Source: Carposina sasakii
Lineage: Eukaryota; Arthropoda; Insecta; Lepidoptera; Carposinidae
NCBI GenBank assembly: GCA_014607495.2
Contig: CP053163.1
Location: 7,358,716 to 7,422,715 of the forward strand
DNA length: 64,000 nucleotides
Direction of reading: 5' to 3'
The translations under genes and the position numbers were made by a program. Within the stretch, counting starts at the first letter, position 1. Every line of letters starts with the position of its first letter. This document shows positions 1 through 10,140 of the stretch, piece by piece. The notes below the pieces were generated by a model. That model had not been told where the DNA came from. It saw only the letters and a list, made by a program, of their open reading frames with translations, and did no database searches.

Positions 1-81
1 TATAATAACACTAGCTAGATATAGCTTAGTACTTTAAATATTCATAGTATAACTTTAACGACATTGTTGTCGTAGCTAGCT

Positions 82-93
82 TATACTCTATCG
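82..93. repeat. Left target-site duplication of the PLE
   Basis: TATACTCTATCG, identical to 3401-3412 at the other end of the insertion. Twelve bases is within the variable duplication length known for PLEs. Confidence 0.85.
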
Positions 94-142
94 ATTTTAT
101 AAATGAAATTGTATTAGGCGTTACAATTCGGAAGTTCAAACA
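94..142. other. PLE leader segment at the outer end
   Basis: About 40 bp of this segment (104-142, running into the shared ATTC of the arm) reappears as its reverse complement at 54440-54480, again at the outer end of a PLE insertion and opposite the 3' terminus. It is therefore part of the element, not flank. It is probably the start of the element RNA (5' UTR), placed next to an inverted 3' end here. Confidence 0.6.
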
Positions 143-1016
143 TTCACTATGGGTGCGCCCACCACCGGGCCCTACACCCTCCACTGACCCTCGGATCTGA
201 TAACTCATAATTGCGACAACAGGCACTTGCACTAACTACAATCGCCATGAGAAACCAGACCCGAGCACCTAGCATGCAAGACGATACATTGCACCATTCC
301 GAAATCAAAAACTAGATAAATAATCTACATATGTTTCGCCAACAACCGTGGCATCCTCAGGATTATAGAAATTAGTAAATTAGTAAACCACTAATTACTA
401 TGAACCTCTAAAACCCAACACATTACTTACACAGAATTAACTACCCTCTACTAAGTATTAAAAAATATATAAATAATTACCCACCATTATTTATATTTCA
501 AATAAATATATACTATTTGTGCACACAAACCAAATAGTATTGGGTGAATTAGTTAAATTTAAATGAAAAAATTCAAAAATTCACCAAAATATTGATAAAT
601 TAGTAAAGAAAACAAGGATGTATGGAACAACATATTCCATTGCCCACAAAAACAAAAATTGTTATTGACATTGACAAGCCACTACATTCTAAGGTTACTG
701 TTTATTTATTTATTCTAGCCAATGAGTTTAATAGCGGAGACGAAAATTCAACCTGTTCATTTAAAAGGTTTACACCAGAATATTTGGCTTTCAAAATCTC
801 CAACTGTTCCAAAATAGATAGACGAATGCCCTTTTCACACGTATACAGACTAACAAAACTGTGGTCATCTGGAATTTTATGATTTGAAACTAACAAGTGT
901 TTGGCAAAATGTGATTTTTCAGGGAAATTGTTCCTATAAGCTGCCAAATGTTCTTGGTATCTAATCTTGAAGTTACGACCCGTTTGACCTATATAAACAG
1001 AATTACAGTCAGGACA
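143..1016. repeat. Left 874-bp inverted arm of the PLE
   Basis: Reverse complement of 2527-3400 with equal length and no visible indels. It carries (on the minus strand) the C-terminal part of the endonuclease, the 3' UTR and a hammerhead ribozyme. One difference changes a Gly codon to Asp in the endonuclease (KYSG versus KYSD). Confidence 0.9.
320..366 (-). ncRNA. Hammerhead ribozyme, left PLE arm
   Basis: Exact minus-strand counterpart of the ribozyme in the right arm, in the 3' UTR of the RT-bearing copy. Stem I pairs 366-361 with 325-320, with core CTGAGGA, stem II GCCA/TGGC, GAAA and palindromic stem III between them. All core bases are intact, so both arms could self-cleave if transcribed in the sense direction. 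Confidence 0.8.
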
Positions 1017-2519
1017 GTGCAAGCTATAAACTCCTGATTTTTTATCAATTGGTAATATTTGTTTTGTGTTAATTAATCTATTTAAAGAATTAAAAGTCTT
1101 AAAAGCCACCAAGATGTTTTGTTTTTTCAATGATTATGCAATCATCTCTGAGATATAGCCAAAATATGGTAAACTACCAGTGTAAATATTTGTAATCTCC
1201 TCTATTTTTGGGTACAACATTTGTTTAACTAAAATGTTTTTCTTTTTATCAATTAGGTTATAAATTAGTTGTGAACTATATCCATTTGATCTGGCTATTT
1301 GTATAATAGTATTTATTTCTTTAACATAATTAAAGTTATTAAGCGGTAACGTTACTAACCTGTGTATCATTGATTTGTATGCCGCAAGCTTATGTTGCCA
1401 TGGATGGAAAGAATCAATTGGAATAGTTACATCTGTATGTGTTGGTTTCCGTTAAACTGAAAAATCATGATAATCTCCCAATCTAGTAATAGTTACATCT
1501 AAAAAATTTATACTATTGTTTATTTCTTGTTCTATTTTAAATTTAATCTTAGGATGTTTTGTGTTAAGGACGTTAACAAAAAGATGAAACTGCCTAACTG
1601 TGCCTGTCCAACATAAGATGATATCATCAACATATCTAAAATAATATTTTATATGATTATTACTATTAACAATATATTCATTTTCAAACCAATCCATAAA
1701 TATATCGGCTAAAAGAGGTGAAAGCGGAGAACCCATAGTAAGACCATCCTTTTGTATGTAATATGTATTATTATAGCAGAAATAATTCTGGCTCATACAA
1801 AGTCTAGTTAAGGTAATAAGATTATCTGCCTCCATTGGATTTAGTTTAACTTTTTCACACCAAGTTTTAATAATATTTAAACATTCCTTGTAAGGAACAT
1901 TTGTAAACAAACTCTCAACATCTAAAGAAAATAATTTGGAATTTGTTGATAATTTAATATTTTTAATTTTATCTATTAAATTTAGACTATTATTGACACT
2001 ATATTTGGGTGTAAATTGAATTTTTTCCTTTATAATGTCATTCAGAAATTTTGCTAATTTATAAGCTGGAGCTCCAATATATGAAACGACTGGCCTTAAT
2101 GGTATATTATCTTTATGAATTTTTGGTAAACCATATAACAATGGTGTTACTGGGTTCATTGGAATATAACGTTCCTTTAAATAAGCAGAATTTTTTGGAA
2201 AAATATATTCAGCAGAAGTAATACATTGCTTTAATTGTGCATGGAATTTCTTAGTTGGATCAAATGGTAAAATTTGAAATTCATCTGTATTGAGGATTTC
2301 CATTATCTTACCATGATACACCTCATGCTTCATTATTACCAAAGTATTACCCTTGTCCGCTTTACTAATTAAAAGATTATTATGATTTATTTTTAGTTGT
2401 ATAGATTTATATATTTTAGAAAAGTGTGTAGGATGATTATAATTACTAAAATTATTCAATGTATTATTTTGTAAAGACCTCATCTCGCCGGCCAAGACAC
2501 TTTTGCCAATGGTATCCAC
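702..2519 (-). pseudogene. PLE reverse transcriptase with GIY-YIG endonuclease, two stops
   Basis: One continuous frame of about 606 codons, interrupted by in-frame TAA at 1452-1454 and 1134-1136. There is no frameshift, because all three open pieces share a frame. The RT part (2519-1452) shows LLISKADKGNTLVIM (PLE DKG region), LYGLPKIHK, RPVVS, FSLDVESLFTNVP (motif A with its Asp), DGLTMGSPLSPLLADIFM (motif B) and the catalytic YVDD in FRYVDDIIL. The middle piece (1370-1134) is the thumb/linker. The C-terminal piece (1130-702) has GVY...YIGQTGR, the GIY-YIG nuclease signature, preceded by CPDC. The protein would copy its RNA at a chromosomal nick. It starts at the copy junction, so its N-terminus is missing. 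The stops and the truncation make it a dead copy. Confidence 0.92.
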
Positions 2520-2526
2520 TTAAATT

Positions 2527-2841
2527 TGTCCTGACTGTAATTCTGTTTATATAGGTCAAACGGGTCGTAACTTCAAGATTAGATACCAAGAACATTTGGC
2601 AGCTTATAGGAACAATTTCCCTGAAAAATCACATTTTGCCAAACACTTGTTAGTTTCAAATCATAAAATTCCAGATGACCACAGTTTTGTTAGTCTGTAT
2701 ACGTGTGAAAAGGGCATTCGTCTATCTATTTTGGAACAGTTGGAGATTTTGAAAGCCAAATATTCTGATGTAAACCTTTTAAATGAACAGGTTGAATTTT
2801 CGTCTCCGCTATTAAACTCATTGGCTAGAATAAATAAATAA
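2527..2841 (+). pseudogene. 5'-truncated PLE GIY-YIG endonuclease fragment
   Basis: Plus-strand coding remnant beginning at CPDCNSVYIGQTGR and ending with TAA at 2839-2841. It matches the C-terminal endonuclease of the minus-strand copy residue for residue, apart from a Gly-to-Asp change. It lacks the GVY half of the GIY-YIG motif and all of the RT, so it is non-functional. It is the coding part of the right inverted arm. Confidence 0.85.
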
Positions 2842-3176
2842 ACAGTAACCTTAGAATGTAGTGGCTTGTCAATGTCAATAACAATTTTTGTTTTTGTGGG
2901 CAATGGAATATGTTGTTCCATACATCCTTGTTTTCTTTACTAATTTATCAATATTTTGGTGAATTTTTGAATTTTTTCATTTAAATTTAACTAATTCACC
3001 CAATACTATTTGGTTTGTGTGCACAAATAGTATATATTTATTTGAAATATAAATAATGGTGGGTAATTATTTATATATTTTTTAATACTTAGTAGAGGGT
3101 AGTTAATTCTGTGTAAGTAATGTGTTGGGTTTTAGAGGTTCATAGTAATTAGTGGTTTACTAATTTACTAATTTCT

Positions 3177-3223
3177 ATAATCCTGAGGATGCCACGGTTG
3201 TTGGCGAAACATATGTAGATTAT
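3177..3223 (+). ncRNA. Hammerhead ribozyme, right PLE arm
   Basis: A 47-nt type I hammerhead fold can be read directly. Stem I is ATAATC (3177-3182) with GATTAT (3218-3223), six perfect pairs. Core CTGAGGA is at 3183-3189. Stem II is GCCA/TGGC (3191-3194 with 3202-3205). Core GAAA is at 3206-3209. Stem III is the self-complementary ACATATGT (3209-3216). Cleavage is expected after GTA at 3217. The one unusual point is U at 3190, which breaks the first stem II position. Hammerheads with very short stem III are known in PLE pseudo-LTRs and are thought to act best as dimers, which the palindromic stem III would permit. Confidence 0.8.
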
Positions 3224-3400
3224 TTATCTAGTTTTTGATTTCGGAATGGTGCAATGTATCGTCTTGCATGCTAGGTGCTCGGGTCTGGTTTCTCATGGCG
3301 ATTGTAGTTAGTGCAAGTGCCTGTTGTCGCAATTATGAGTTATCAGATCCGAGGGTCAGTGGAGGGTGTAGGGCCCGGTGGTGGGCGCACCCATAGTGAA

Positions 3401-3412
3401 TATACTCTATCG
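3401..3412. repeat. Right target-site duplication of the PLE
   Basis: TATACTCTATCG directly follows the PLE 3' terminus (...CCATAGTGAA) and matches 82-93 exactly. Confidence 0.85.
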
Positions 3413-6400
3413 CTTGAATCTTTGTTGGTCTGATCGTGACTATTTGTGATCAAAGCTGAATTTTATAAACGATTAGATTTGCAGAAATATATTATTGATG
3501 TAATTTGAGCATTTCAAGAACTTTGTAAGACTTATATAGGTAAGTAGGTACATCTTTTTTTTTGTAAGATTAATTTTTTAGTTTTATTGATAAACCATTT
3601 ACGGTGATTTAGTGTAAGTACTTTTTGCTGTCCTCGGTTATTGCGGTCAATATTAATTCTACCATGACTTGAACATATATTTTCTAATAGTCTCTTATAT
3701 TTTCTGTCTCTACACAGATATTAATAGGCAGTCCTTATAAAAAGTCGACATCTATAAATACGTTATGCTAACTAAAGTTACTTATTCGAGCATGAAAGAA
3801 TTGCATGCCCTTTTGTTTGCCGTCTCATTTGATTTATTTCCATGATCTTGCACTTTACTTTGCTCAAATACCGTTTATTCGCATATACATGTAAGTAAGC
3901 TGACATAGACTGTAAAAACTTTAAAATTGCAAATATATTAACCGTATAAGCTTTGCTAAAGAAAATCTGTATCGATTTTGTCTTTAATGTCTAATTGGAA
4001 TAGTAAACTTTATAGTATGTCTACTCATAAGCCTGAATATTGCTAGTTAATGGAATTTTCGAGAGGTTTACTCATTCTGCATGCATATTATTATACTGTT
4101 GCTTCAAAATCAAAATGTGTCTCAATCGCTTTGATTTTTCTCTTATTTTCCCAGATTACCAGATTACAACTCTTAGCGAATCTTTATGATATAATTTATC
4201 ATTTATTTACTGACTTACTAAATGGTGAATTATCTTTGCGTGAGTCACACCCATGTAACTACATATTAGATTTAGGGTAAACCATAGAGTATATAGGTAC
4301 ATAAGCAATTGATCGCCTGTATCGTTTCGTACTGTTGTACCCAGCATAAGCAAAATTTTCATGTTTTTCTACTGATTGATATGACACAGCCATAGGGTTG
4401 CCAAGCCATAGACTACAGATCATATATTGTAATCTGGGCGCTTTATAGCTTGCTAAATTTTTTACTCTAGGGGTCAGATAGCTAGATATCATACAATAAA
4501 CCTACATGAGAAAATTACGCGTGCCATACCATGGTGTATGTCACGAATCTTACGGACGTGACTGCTACATTTTCCTCTAATTCACGTTTACCCGACACGG
4601 TAGTCAGTTCTAGTTTGTAACCAATTTGTACCCATTTCAGTAAGTAACATACAATCACTCATCATTAAAATAAATTTTACTCAGACACTTACTTTGTCTG
4701 CATGGACATATATAGATACATATTATGGTTAATTTTTTTTACCCGGTTCATGATTCTTTCGTGAAAATTAAATTAAAATTTACACAGTTATTTCTTATTA
4801 GATTCAACCACCTACTGGAAAAACATTGTTATGTCTAATTTGAATAGCTCATTTCATTTATTGAACTATTATATAATGATTTAAACCTAGCTTAACAATA
4901 ACTAATACCAGGTAAATGTCTGAAGACGACGAAAATGAAAAAAAAGAAGGCATGTTTTTCTCCCGTTACCGTGTGGTATACTAACAGTTACCCACCTTAA
5001 AAGGCTTTAATGATAATGACTTCACTTTGTGGTTTAACCTCCCTACTGCACCGTTTATTGGGTAATAAAATAAAATACATCCTTCTATGAAATTTATCCC
5101 CAGTTTTGCATTCTATCACTTACTACTATTAATGAAGCTTACAATTCGGTAATCCTCCTACTTAGCACAAAACTAAACATTTTTACTTATTTACACTAAT
5201 TAACTTTTACTACATATAATATTTGCTTGCAAGCATTTCTTAACTACTAGTTTGGCCTTATAACGTTTTATTTGTCATAACGATTCCTATAACCGTTATA
5301 AGGTATAATTGGATGGTCTTATCTTATTAAGCTCTCCCACTGCTGGGAAGTTTCCTACATTCGTTATGACTACATGAGCGATAGCACATGATAACCTGCT
5401 GAGAGCATATCTGCAGTCATCCCGCTATGTTCTTTTTACAAATTCATTAAAATTGCAACGTTTTATTCTCTATATGATATCTTTTTAGAGTTCTGTAGAC
5501 AAATCGCAACCCTTATAGATTCGTCATGTCTGACTGTCAGTCCGTCCGTCCGTATATCCTTCCTAGCCATTTTGTTTCGAAAAGATAACAACAAACAGTC
5601 GGTAGTTTTTGAGATAATATAGAACTTTCATCTTGATCATTATCAGCCATGAGAAGTCCACTGCTGAACATGGGCCTACCCCAACAACCTCCACTCCGAT
5701 CTGTTGGGAGCGGCATAGATTTACAGTCGAAGCAGACTCATTTTAATATTTGTAAGTAATAAGTAGAGTTAAAATTAAAATTTCTTCACTGGGAAAGAAA
5801 TTACATAATAATTGAGTTGCAAAAATCTAGAAATACGATGATTACTAGAATATAGAAGCCAACAGATACAGGTTACTAACTCCGCGCCTAGTTAAAAGTA
5901 AATCATAATCATCAAACCTGAAATACGATAGCAGATAGAGCGGAAATACAGGATTTTCTAGTTATCCATGAACTTTATTATGTATGGGTTTTATTACGAG
6001 TATACGAAGGTTTGTGAGGATGGAAATTTAACCACCATAAGGACTTAACAGATTGGGTTTAAATTTAAAACAGGGATAAATATGTCTTGACTACTTTCTG
6101 TTTCGGGAAGATTCTTTTTCCCGTACATTTGCAATGTCCATCGTCCATGTGCAGCGTCCATCATAAATAGTTTATGTAAGCTCATGCAGCTTCTAAAGTT
6201 TATGTTTTGCGTGTATTCGTCATTTTGCTAATTGGACATTATGCTTGTAAAAGTTATCTATCTGTTTTCTAAAGTACGGTAACATAAAGTGGGAAATCGG
6301 AGCTCGATACACTTTACAACGTAAGGAGGCCAAAGTTTTGCCCGTTTAGAGAAATTTCCAAATGGAATTCGGGTATTATAATTCTTTCATATTTGAGATG

Positions 6401-7384
6401 TAACCTAAAATTTTCTTGGTAAGTTCTTTGAAAGAATGATTTTGCTTAAACAAATCTTTTAGAAATAAACAGGTTGCGTTAATGTCAATATCTTCGTTAA
6501 TTTGAAATGGAGAATTTGTGAGTAATTTATATTTATCTTATTAATGTTTAACATCTGCACGAAGTGCTTTATGAAGAGCTCTACAGCGGTACTTTATTTT
6601 AGTATTCGTAGTAAATGTACAGTTTATACAAATTATGTAACTGTGTAGTAATTGGTAGGAGTAATTGTTGCGGTAGGTTAAGTAATCAACATAAACACTA
6701 CTGACTACTCGGCTAGCTACTGCTATCTTGCTTCTTAGAAAAATACATGCGCAGATGAACGCTTAGACAAATAAAAGGATGTTATCAGAATTTGAAATCA
6801 TTACCTTTCCACCAATAGTTGCATGCCAGAGTTAATCGCGTATTCAACACTTGCGGTTTACCACCCCTGAGTACATTTGTCACCGTAGTTTCCATCCAAT
6901 TCGAGTCAATTATTTTATATAGTATAGGTATATTTTGAACTAACCGTAACACTATTTTTATACGCATAAACCATATTCAACACCTGTCAATTTCGTTTTA
7001 TAGTTAGAAGGGATAGTTAGATAGAAATCATTGGACCTGAAAATATCCTGAAAAACATTTCACGCATGTTTACGTACGCATAGAGCTACGTAAAGTAGGT
7101 TAGGCTTGAATATACCTATCAAAAATCATAAAGGCAAACTGTGTTATAACTATAAGTCGCAAAATGATTCGACTGTTCCTATTTTCATTTTATTGAATTG
7201 TCTTCGCTTGACAAATTACACTAGTTTACAACAAAAAATACCCACGCATGAAAGTGATATGTATCTTTAGAATAAACCATCCTTAGTTCGATACTAAAGT
7301 TAAAACAAAATTAGCACGTCACATTTTGTAAATATTTATTTTAAAAAATTTGCAAATTTTTTGCTTAGTTATACAATAAAAACA
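3413..7384. other. Gene-free AT-rich stretch
   Basis: No gene recognised. Short open frames here have no family signature. Traces of retroposon 3' ends occur near 5325-5350 (antisense CCCACTGCTGGG) and at 5645-5710. The remainder is plain AT-rich sequence. Confidence 0.5.
5638..5712 (-). mobile_element. LINE 3'-end fragment
   Basis: Reads on the minus strand as the C-terminal end and tail of the same LINE family seen at 31476-31650 and 59534-59702 (AGAAGTCCACTGCTG..., CCCCAACAACCTCCACTCC). It is short and diverged. Confidence 0.6.
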
Positions 7385-9188
7385 TTAAAAATGAATCAAA
7401 GTACTTCTTCTTTTATACTGGTCGGGGTCAGTTTCTCTCAAAATAGACCAGCAGTAATCAGGTAACATATTTTTGACAAATCCAAGTGTGAGTGCAAAAA
7501 GTAGATTTTAAGGGACATATGCACTCCCATTTTGTGGTAATTTTGTAATAAATTGGACACAATGTCTTTATAATTTTCTGCTTTGTGGTTACATAAGAAT
7601 TTTTTCACAACCGCTTTAAAAGAAAACCAAGCATCTTTTTCGACAGCGGTTAAGTGACTCTCAAAAATGTTATCCTTTGGGATTTTTCTGATTTGAGGTC
7701 CCACGAATATTCCTTCCTTAATCTTGGCAACAGAGAGACCAGGAAAACTTTTTTTTCAAGTGTTCAAAGGCCGGTCCATTTTTGTCAAGTGCTTTAATAA
7801 AATTTTTCATCAATCCTAGCTTGATGTGAAGAGGTGGCAAAATCACATTTTTAGGATCTATCAAAGGATCATGTTTAACATTCATTTTGTTAGGTATATA
7901 TTCGTTACGTACAGGCCATTCTTTCTTGATGTAGACACGAGAAAACAGCAATACTTGGTATAACCACCCTGCAAACCAAGCAGTAGTCCCACAACTTTGA
8001 GATCTCCACATACTTTCCATTTGTGTTTGTTGACTTCAGAGTTTAAATAACAAATAGCATTAAGTAAGACTTCTTTATTTAGTTTAAAATAGATTACAAA
8101 ACGAGAAAACTACACGGCAAGACGGCCATGACACGACAAAGAAAGAGGCCTCCTCTAGCGGCCAAAACTGAACCTCTCGTTTTTTATACAAACAAAGCTA
8201 ACATAGAAACTAAACCATACTGCCACCGTATTATTAAATTTAAAACTTTAATAGTGTTCATCATATTTTATTACCTTAAGTAATCTTATCATTGTATCAT
8301 ACGTTTCCTTAGAATTCACCGCATGCCCAATCGGAATAGACGGCTTTTGATTGCCATTATGTAATAATACCGCTTTTAGACTTGCTTTTGAGGAATCGAT
8401 GAACAAACGCCATTCTTCGGGATCATAAAACAGACCCATAACCTCGAACAGACCACGAACGTCTTGGCAACATACATACGAGTAACCATCCTTTGAGTTA
8501 TGTTATAATACTCAACAAACTGGTCACTGTGCCTGCGGTAAGCAGATACTCGGGTGTTAGGAGCTAACAAATTCCATTGTTGAAGCCTTGAAGCAAGCAG
8601 TTCAGATTTAGCTTTAGAAAGCCGAAGGTCTCTCATTAGGTCATTTAATTCACTCTGCGTAATCATGCGAGGTTCATCTTCCATAAAATCATCATCATCA
8701 CTGTCAAGATCGCACTGTTTCGAAGAAGATTCTTCAATTAAATTCATTGATTCTGAATCATTTTTTGAATTTGAACTACTGGGCAATGACGGATAAGGAA
8801 CTCCATCAGAGTGAAGCACAGGTTTTGTGACCGATGGAACATCAGGATACTGGACATGTTTCTTGTTTTTGTTATTAAAATCAAAAGTTCTTGTTAGGCA
8901 AAAGTAGCAGTCAGTTGCGTGGTTTGTTGATTCTCTCCATTACATTGGTATGCCAAATATTAAGTATTTATGTTTTCCTGCAGCCCAGTTCGTAAGAACA
9001 CTTCTGAAATTATAACACACTACTCCAGGTACCCATTTTTTATCAAGATTTTATACACGAATTTGAAAGTATTGGAAGTAGGCTCGTTTTACCGCTTCTG
9101 TAATATTACTCTTCTTTTTTGCTATGATAAATTTACCGCAAACATAACAAAAACTATTCGGGCTTAATTTACACTGTCTTGAAGACAT
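7385..9188 (-). pseudogene. Decayed copy of a multi-copy arthropod gene family
   Basis: On the minus strand, an ATG at 9188 opens MSSRQCKLSPNSFCYVCGKF, a zinc-binding-type Cys pattern (C..C at the start, a second Cys group further on including DCYFC). An acidic linker (DSDDDDFMEDEP) follows, then SRLQQWNLLAP, EEWRLFIDSSKASLKAVLLH, GDLKVV with YTKYCCFL, LPPLHIKLGLMKNF and MSLKIYFLHSHLD, ending in DYCWSILRETDPDQYKRR before TAA at 7385. I recognise this as a widespread, uncharacterised arthropod family present in many genomic copies, so it may itself be mobile. This copy is dead: it has internal stops, frameshifts near 8490, 7985 and 7740, a deletion after SHLD that removes the segment usually containing an SDEHGERFHQD-type motif, and an inserted LTR-like element. 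Function unknown. Confidence 0.75.
8028..8253 (-). mobile_element. Solo-LTR-like insertion in the pseudogene
   Basis: 226 bp flanked by direct GTGTT (8023-8027 and 8254-8258), splitting the pseudogene between KYDEH and HKWKVCGDLKVV. On the minus strand it begins TATTAAAG and ends GTCAACA, one base from the TG...CA ends of LTRs. It carries TATAAAA (near 8185) upstream and AATAAAG (near 8073) downstream, the order expected of an LTR promoter and poly(A) signal. No internal coding region remains. A small MITE is the alternative. Confidence 0.6.
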
Positions 9189-9673
9189 ATTTAAAAGGAA
9201 ATCACTTTCAACAATTACTTTAATCTTACAATATTATAGTAACAAACTAGACACGAAGTATAAATCCGTATAAAACAAGTTTAGGGTATATTTAAAAAAC
9301 ATGGCGTGTTAAAAATATATGGCTTAAGTTATAATGATATGAGGATCGACACAAATCAAATTTACTATAAATTGTCTATGGGTATTGAAAAATATAATAA
9401 TTTGTAAACTAGTGTTATTTATTATGTGTCGCAAACCTGAAATTACGATGGATATTCTAGCATTAGGTACGGACTGTCTACATCAACTCTAACGATAACA
9501 CAATCCTGTTTACAAAGCCGTGTAGCCCCATCATTATGCATCACAAATACAACTTTGTCATCAAGCTCTAAATTATAGACTGGAGGATTATTTCATCATC
9601 TCTTTTAACAATTTATAGTTTACCGGTTTTTCGCAGAGTGGCTCTAGCGTCTTTGACTTTCGATCATCTATAG

Positions 9674-9860
9674 CAGAGGTTCCCAAACTTTTATTTCTCG
9701 TAGACCCCTTTCAAAAGTTTACTGGTTCTGGTTGACCCCCTACAGGCCTACATCACATACAAATTAATTGTGAACCTCAATTTTTTCACGCCAACGTAGA
9801 CCCCCGTCGAGGCTCCTGTAGACCCCTGGGTGTCCACCTGGACCACTTCGGGAACCACTG
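9674..9860. mobile_element. hAT-type MITE, 187 bp
   Basis: Terminal inverted repeats CAGAGGTTCCCAAAC on the left and CAGTGGTTCCCGAAG (reverse complement of the right end), flanked by a perfect 8-bp duplication ATCTATAG (9666-9673 and 9861-9868). CA...TG ends and an 8-bp duplication are the hAT signature. It has no coding capacity, so it is a non-autonomous derivative. Confidence 0.88.
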
Positions 9861-10032
9861 ATCTATAGCATTCAAAATGTATCCATGGTATATCATCAGC
9901 GAGTGAGATGAGATGAAGACCTTACCCTTTGGCTTCTGTAACCGATAACCACCTTACAATTCAATTATACGGCTTTGGCAAATATCTTTCCAATAAATCC
10001 AAGTTATCGTTTCCTCATACACGTTAATTTGT

Positions 10033-10140
10033 AAACAATTTGCCATTAAAATCTGGTGTGCCCCAGGGTTCTCATCTGGGTCCGCTTCTGTTGATGGCAA
10101 CTTCTAGTGTGCCTAAGGGGACTCACTTCAAATCTAATAT
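10033..10140 (+). pseudogene. LINE reverse transcriptase scrap
   Basis: Encodes LKSGVPQGSHLGPLL, the motif-B region of jockey/CR1-type LINE reverse transcriptases. A diverged second version (SSVPKGTHF) follows about 51 bp later, which suggests two RT fragments joined or a local duplication. Nothing before or after can be assigned to the enzyme. Confidence 0.6.

Larger units (their letters stand above)
94..3400 (-). mobile_element. Composite fold-back Penelope-like retroelement
   Basis: A 3307-bp insertion bounded by a perfect 12-bp target-site duplication (TATACTCTATCG at 82-93 and 3401-3412). From left to right it holds a 49-bp leader (94-142), a minus-strand copy (143 to about 2520) with 3' UTR, GIY-YIG endonuclease and RT, and a plus-strand copy (2527-3400) truncated at its 5' side inside the endonuclease. 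Arms 143-1016 and 2527-3400 are both 874 bp and inverted. I see only isolated substitutions between them, so the insertion looks young. RT plus GIY-YIG in one frame is diagnostic of PLEs, which are known to insert with truncated partner copies (pseudo-LTRs) and variable-length duplications. The head-to-head junction near 2520-2527 means the RT copy lacks its N-terminal part. Confidence 0.92.
2527..3400. repeat. Right 874-bp inverted arm of the PLE
   Basis: Plus-strand 3' part of a PLE starting inside the endonuclease at its CPDC motif. Matching to the left arm begins at TGTCCTGAC, which marks the junction with the RT-bearing copy. Confidence 0.9.

Noticed and set aside
622..882. Open frame in the left PLE arm (and its mirror at 2661-2921)
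   Set aside because: It is antisense to the endonuclease coding sequence and repeats in the other arm for that reason only.
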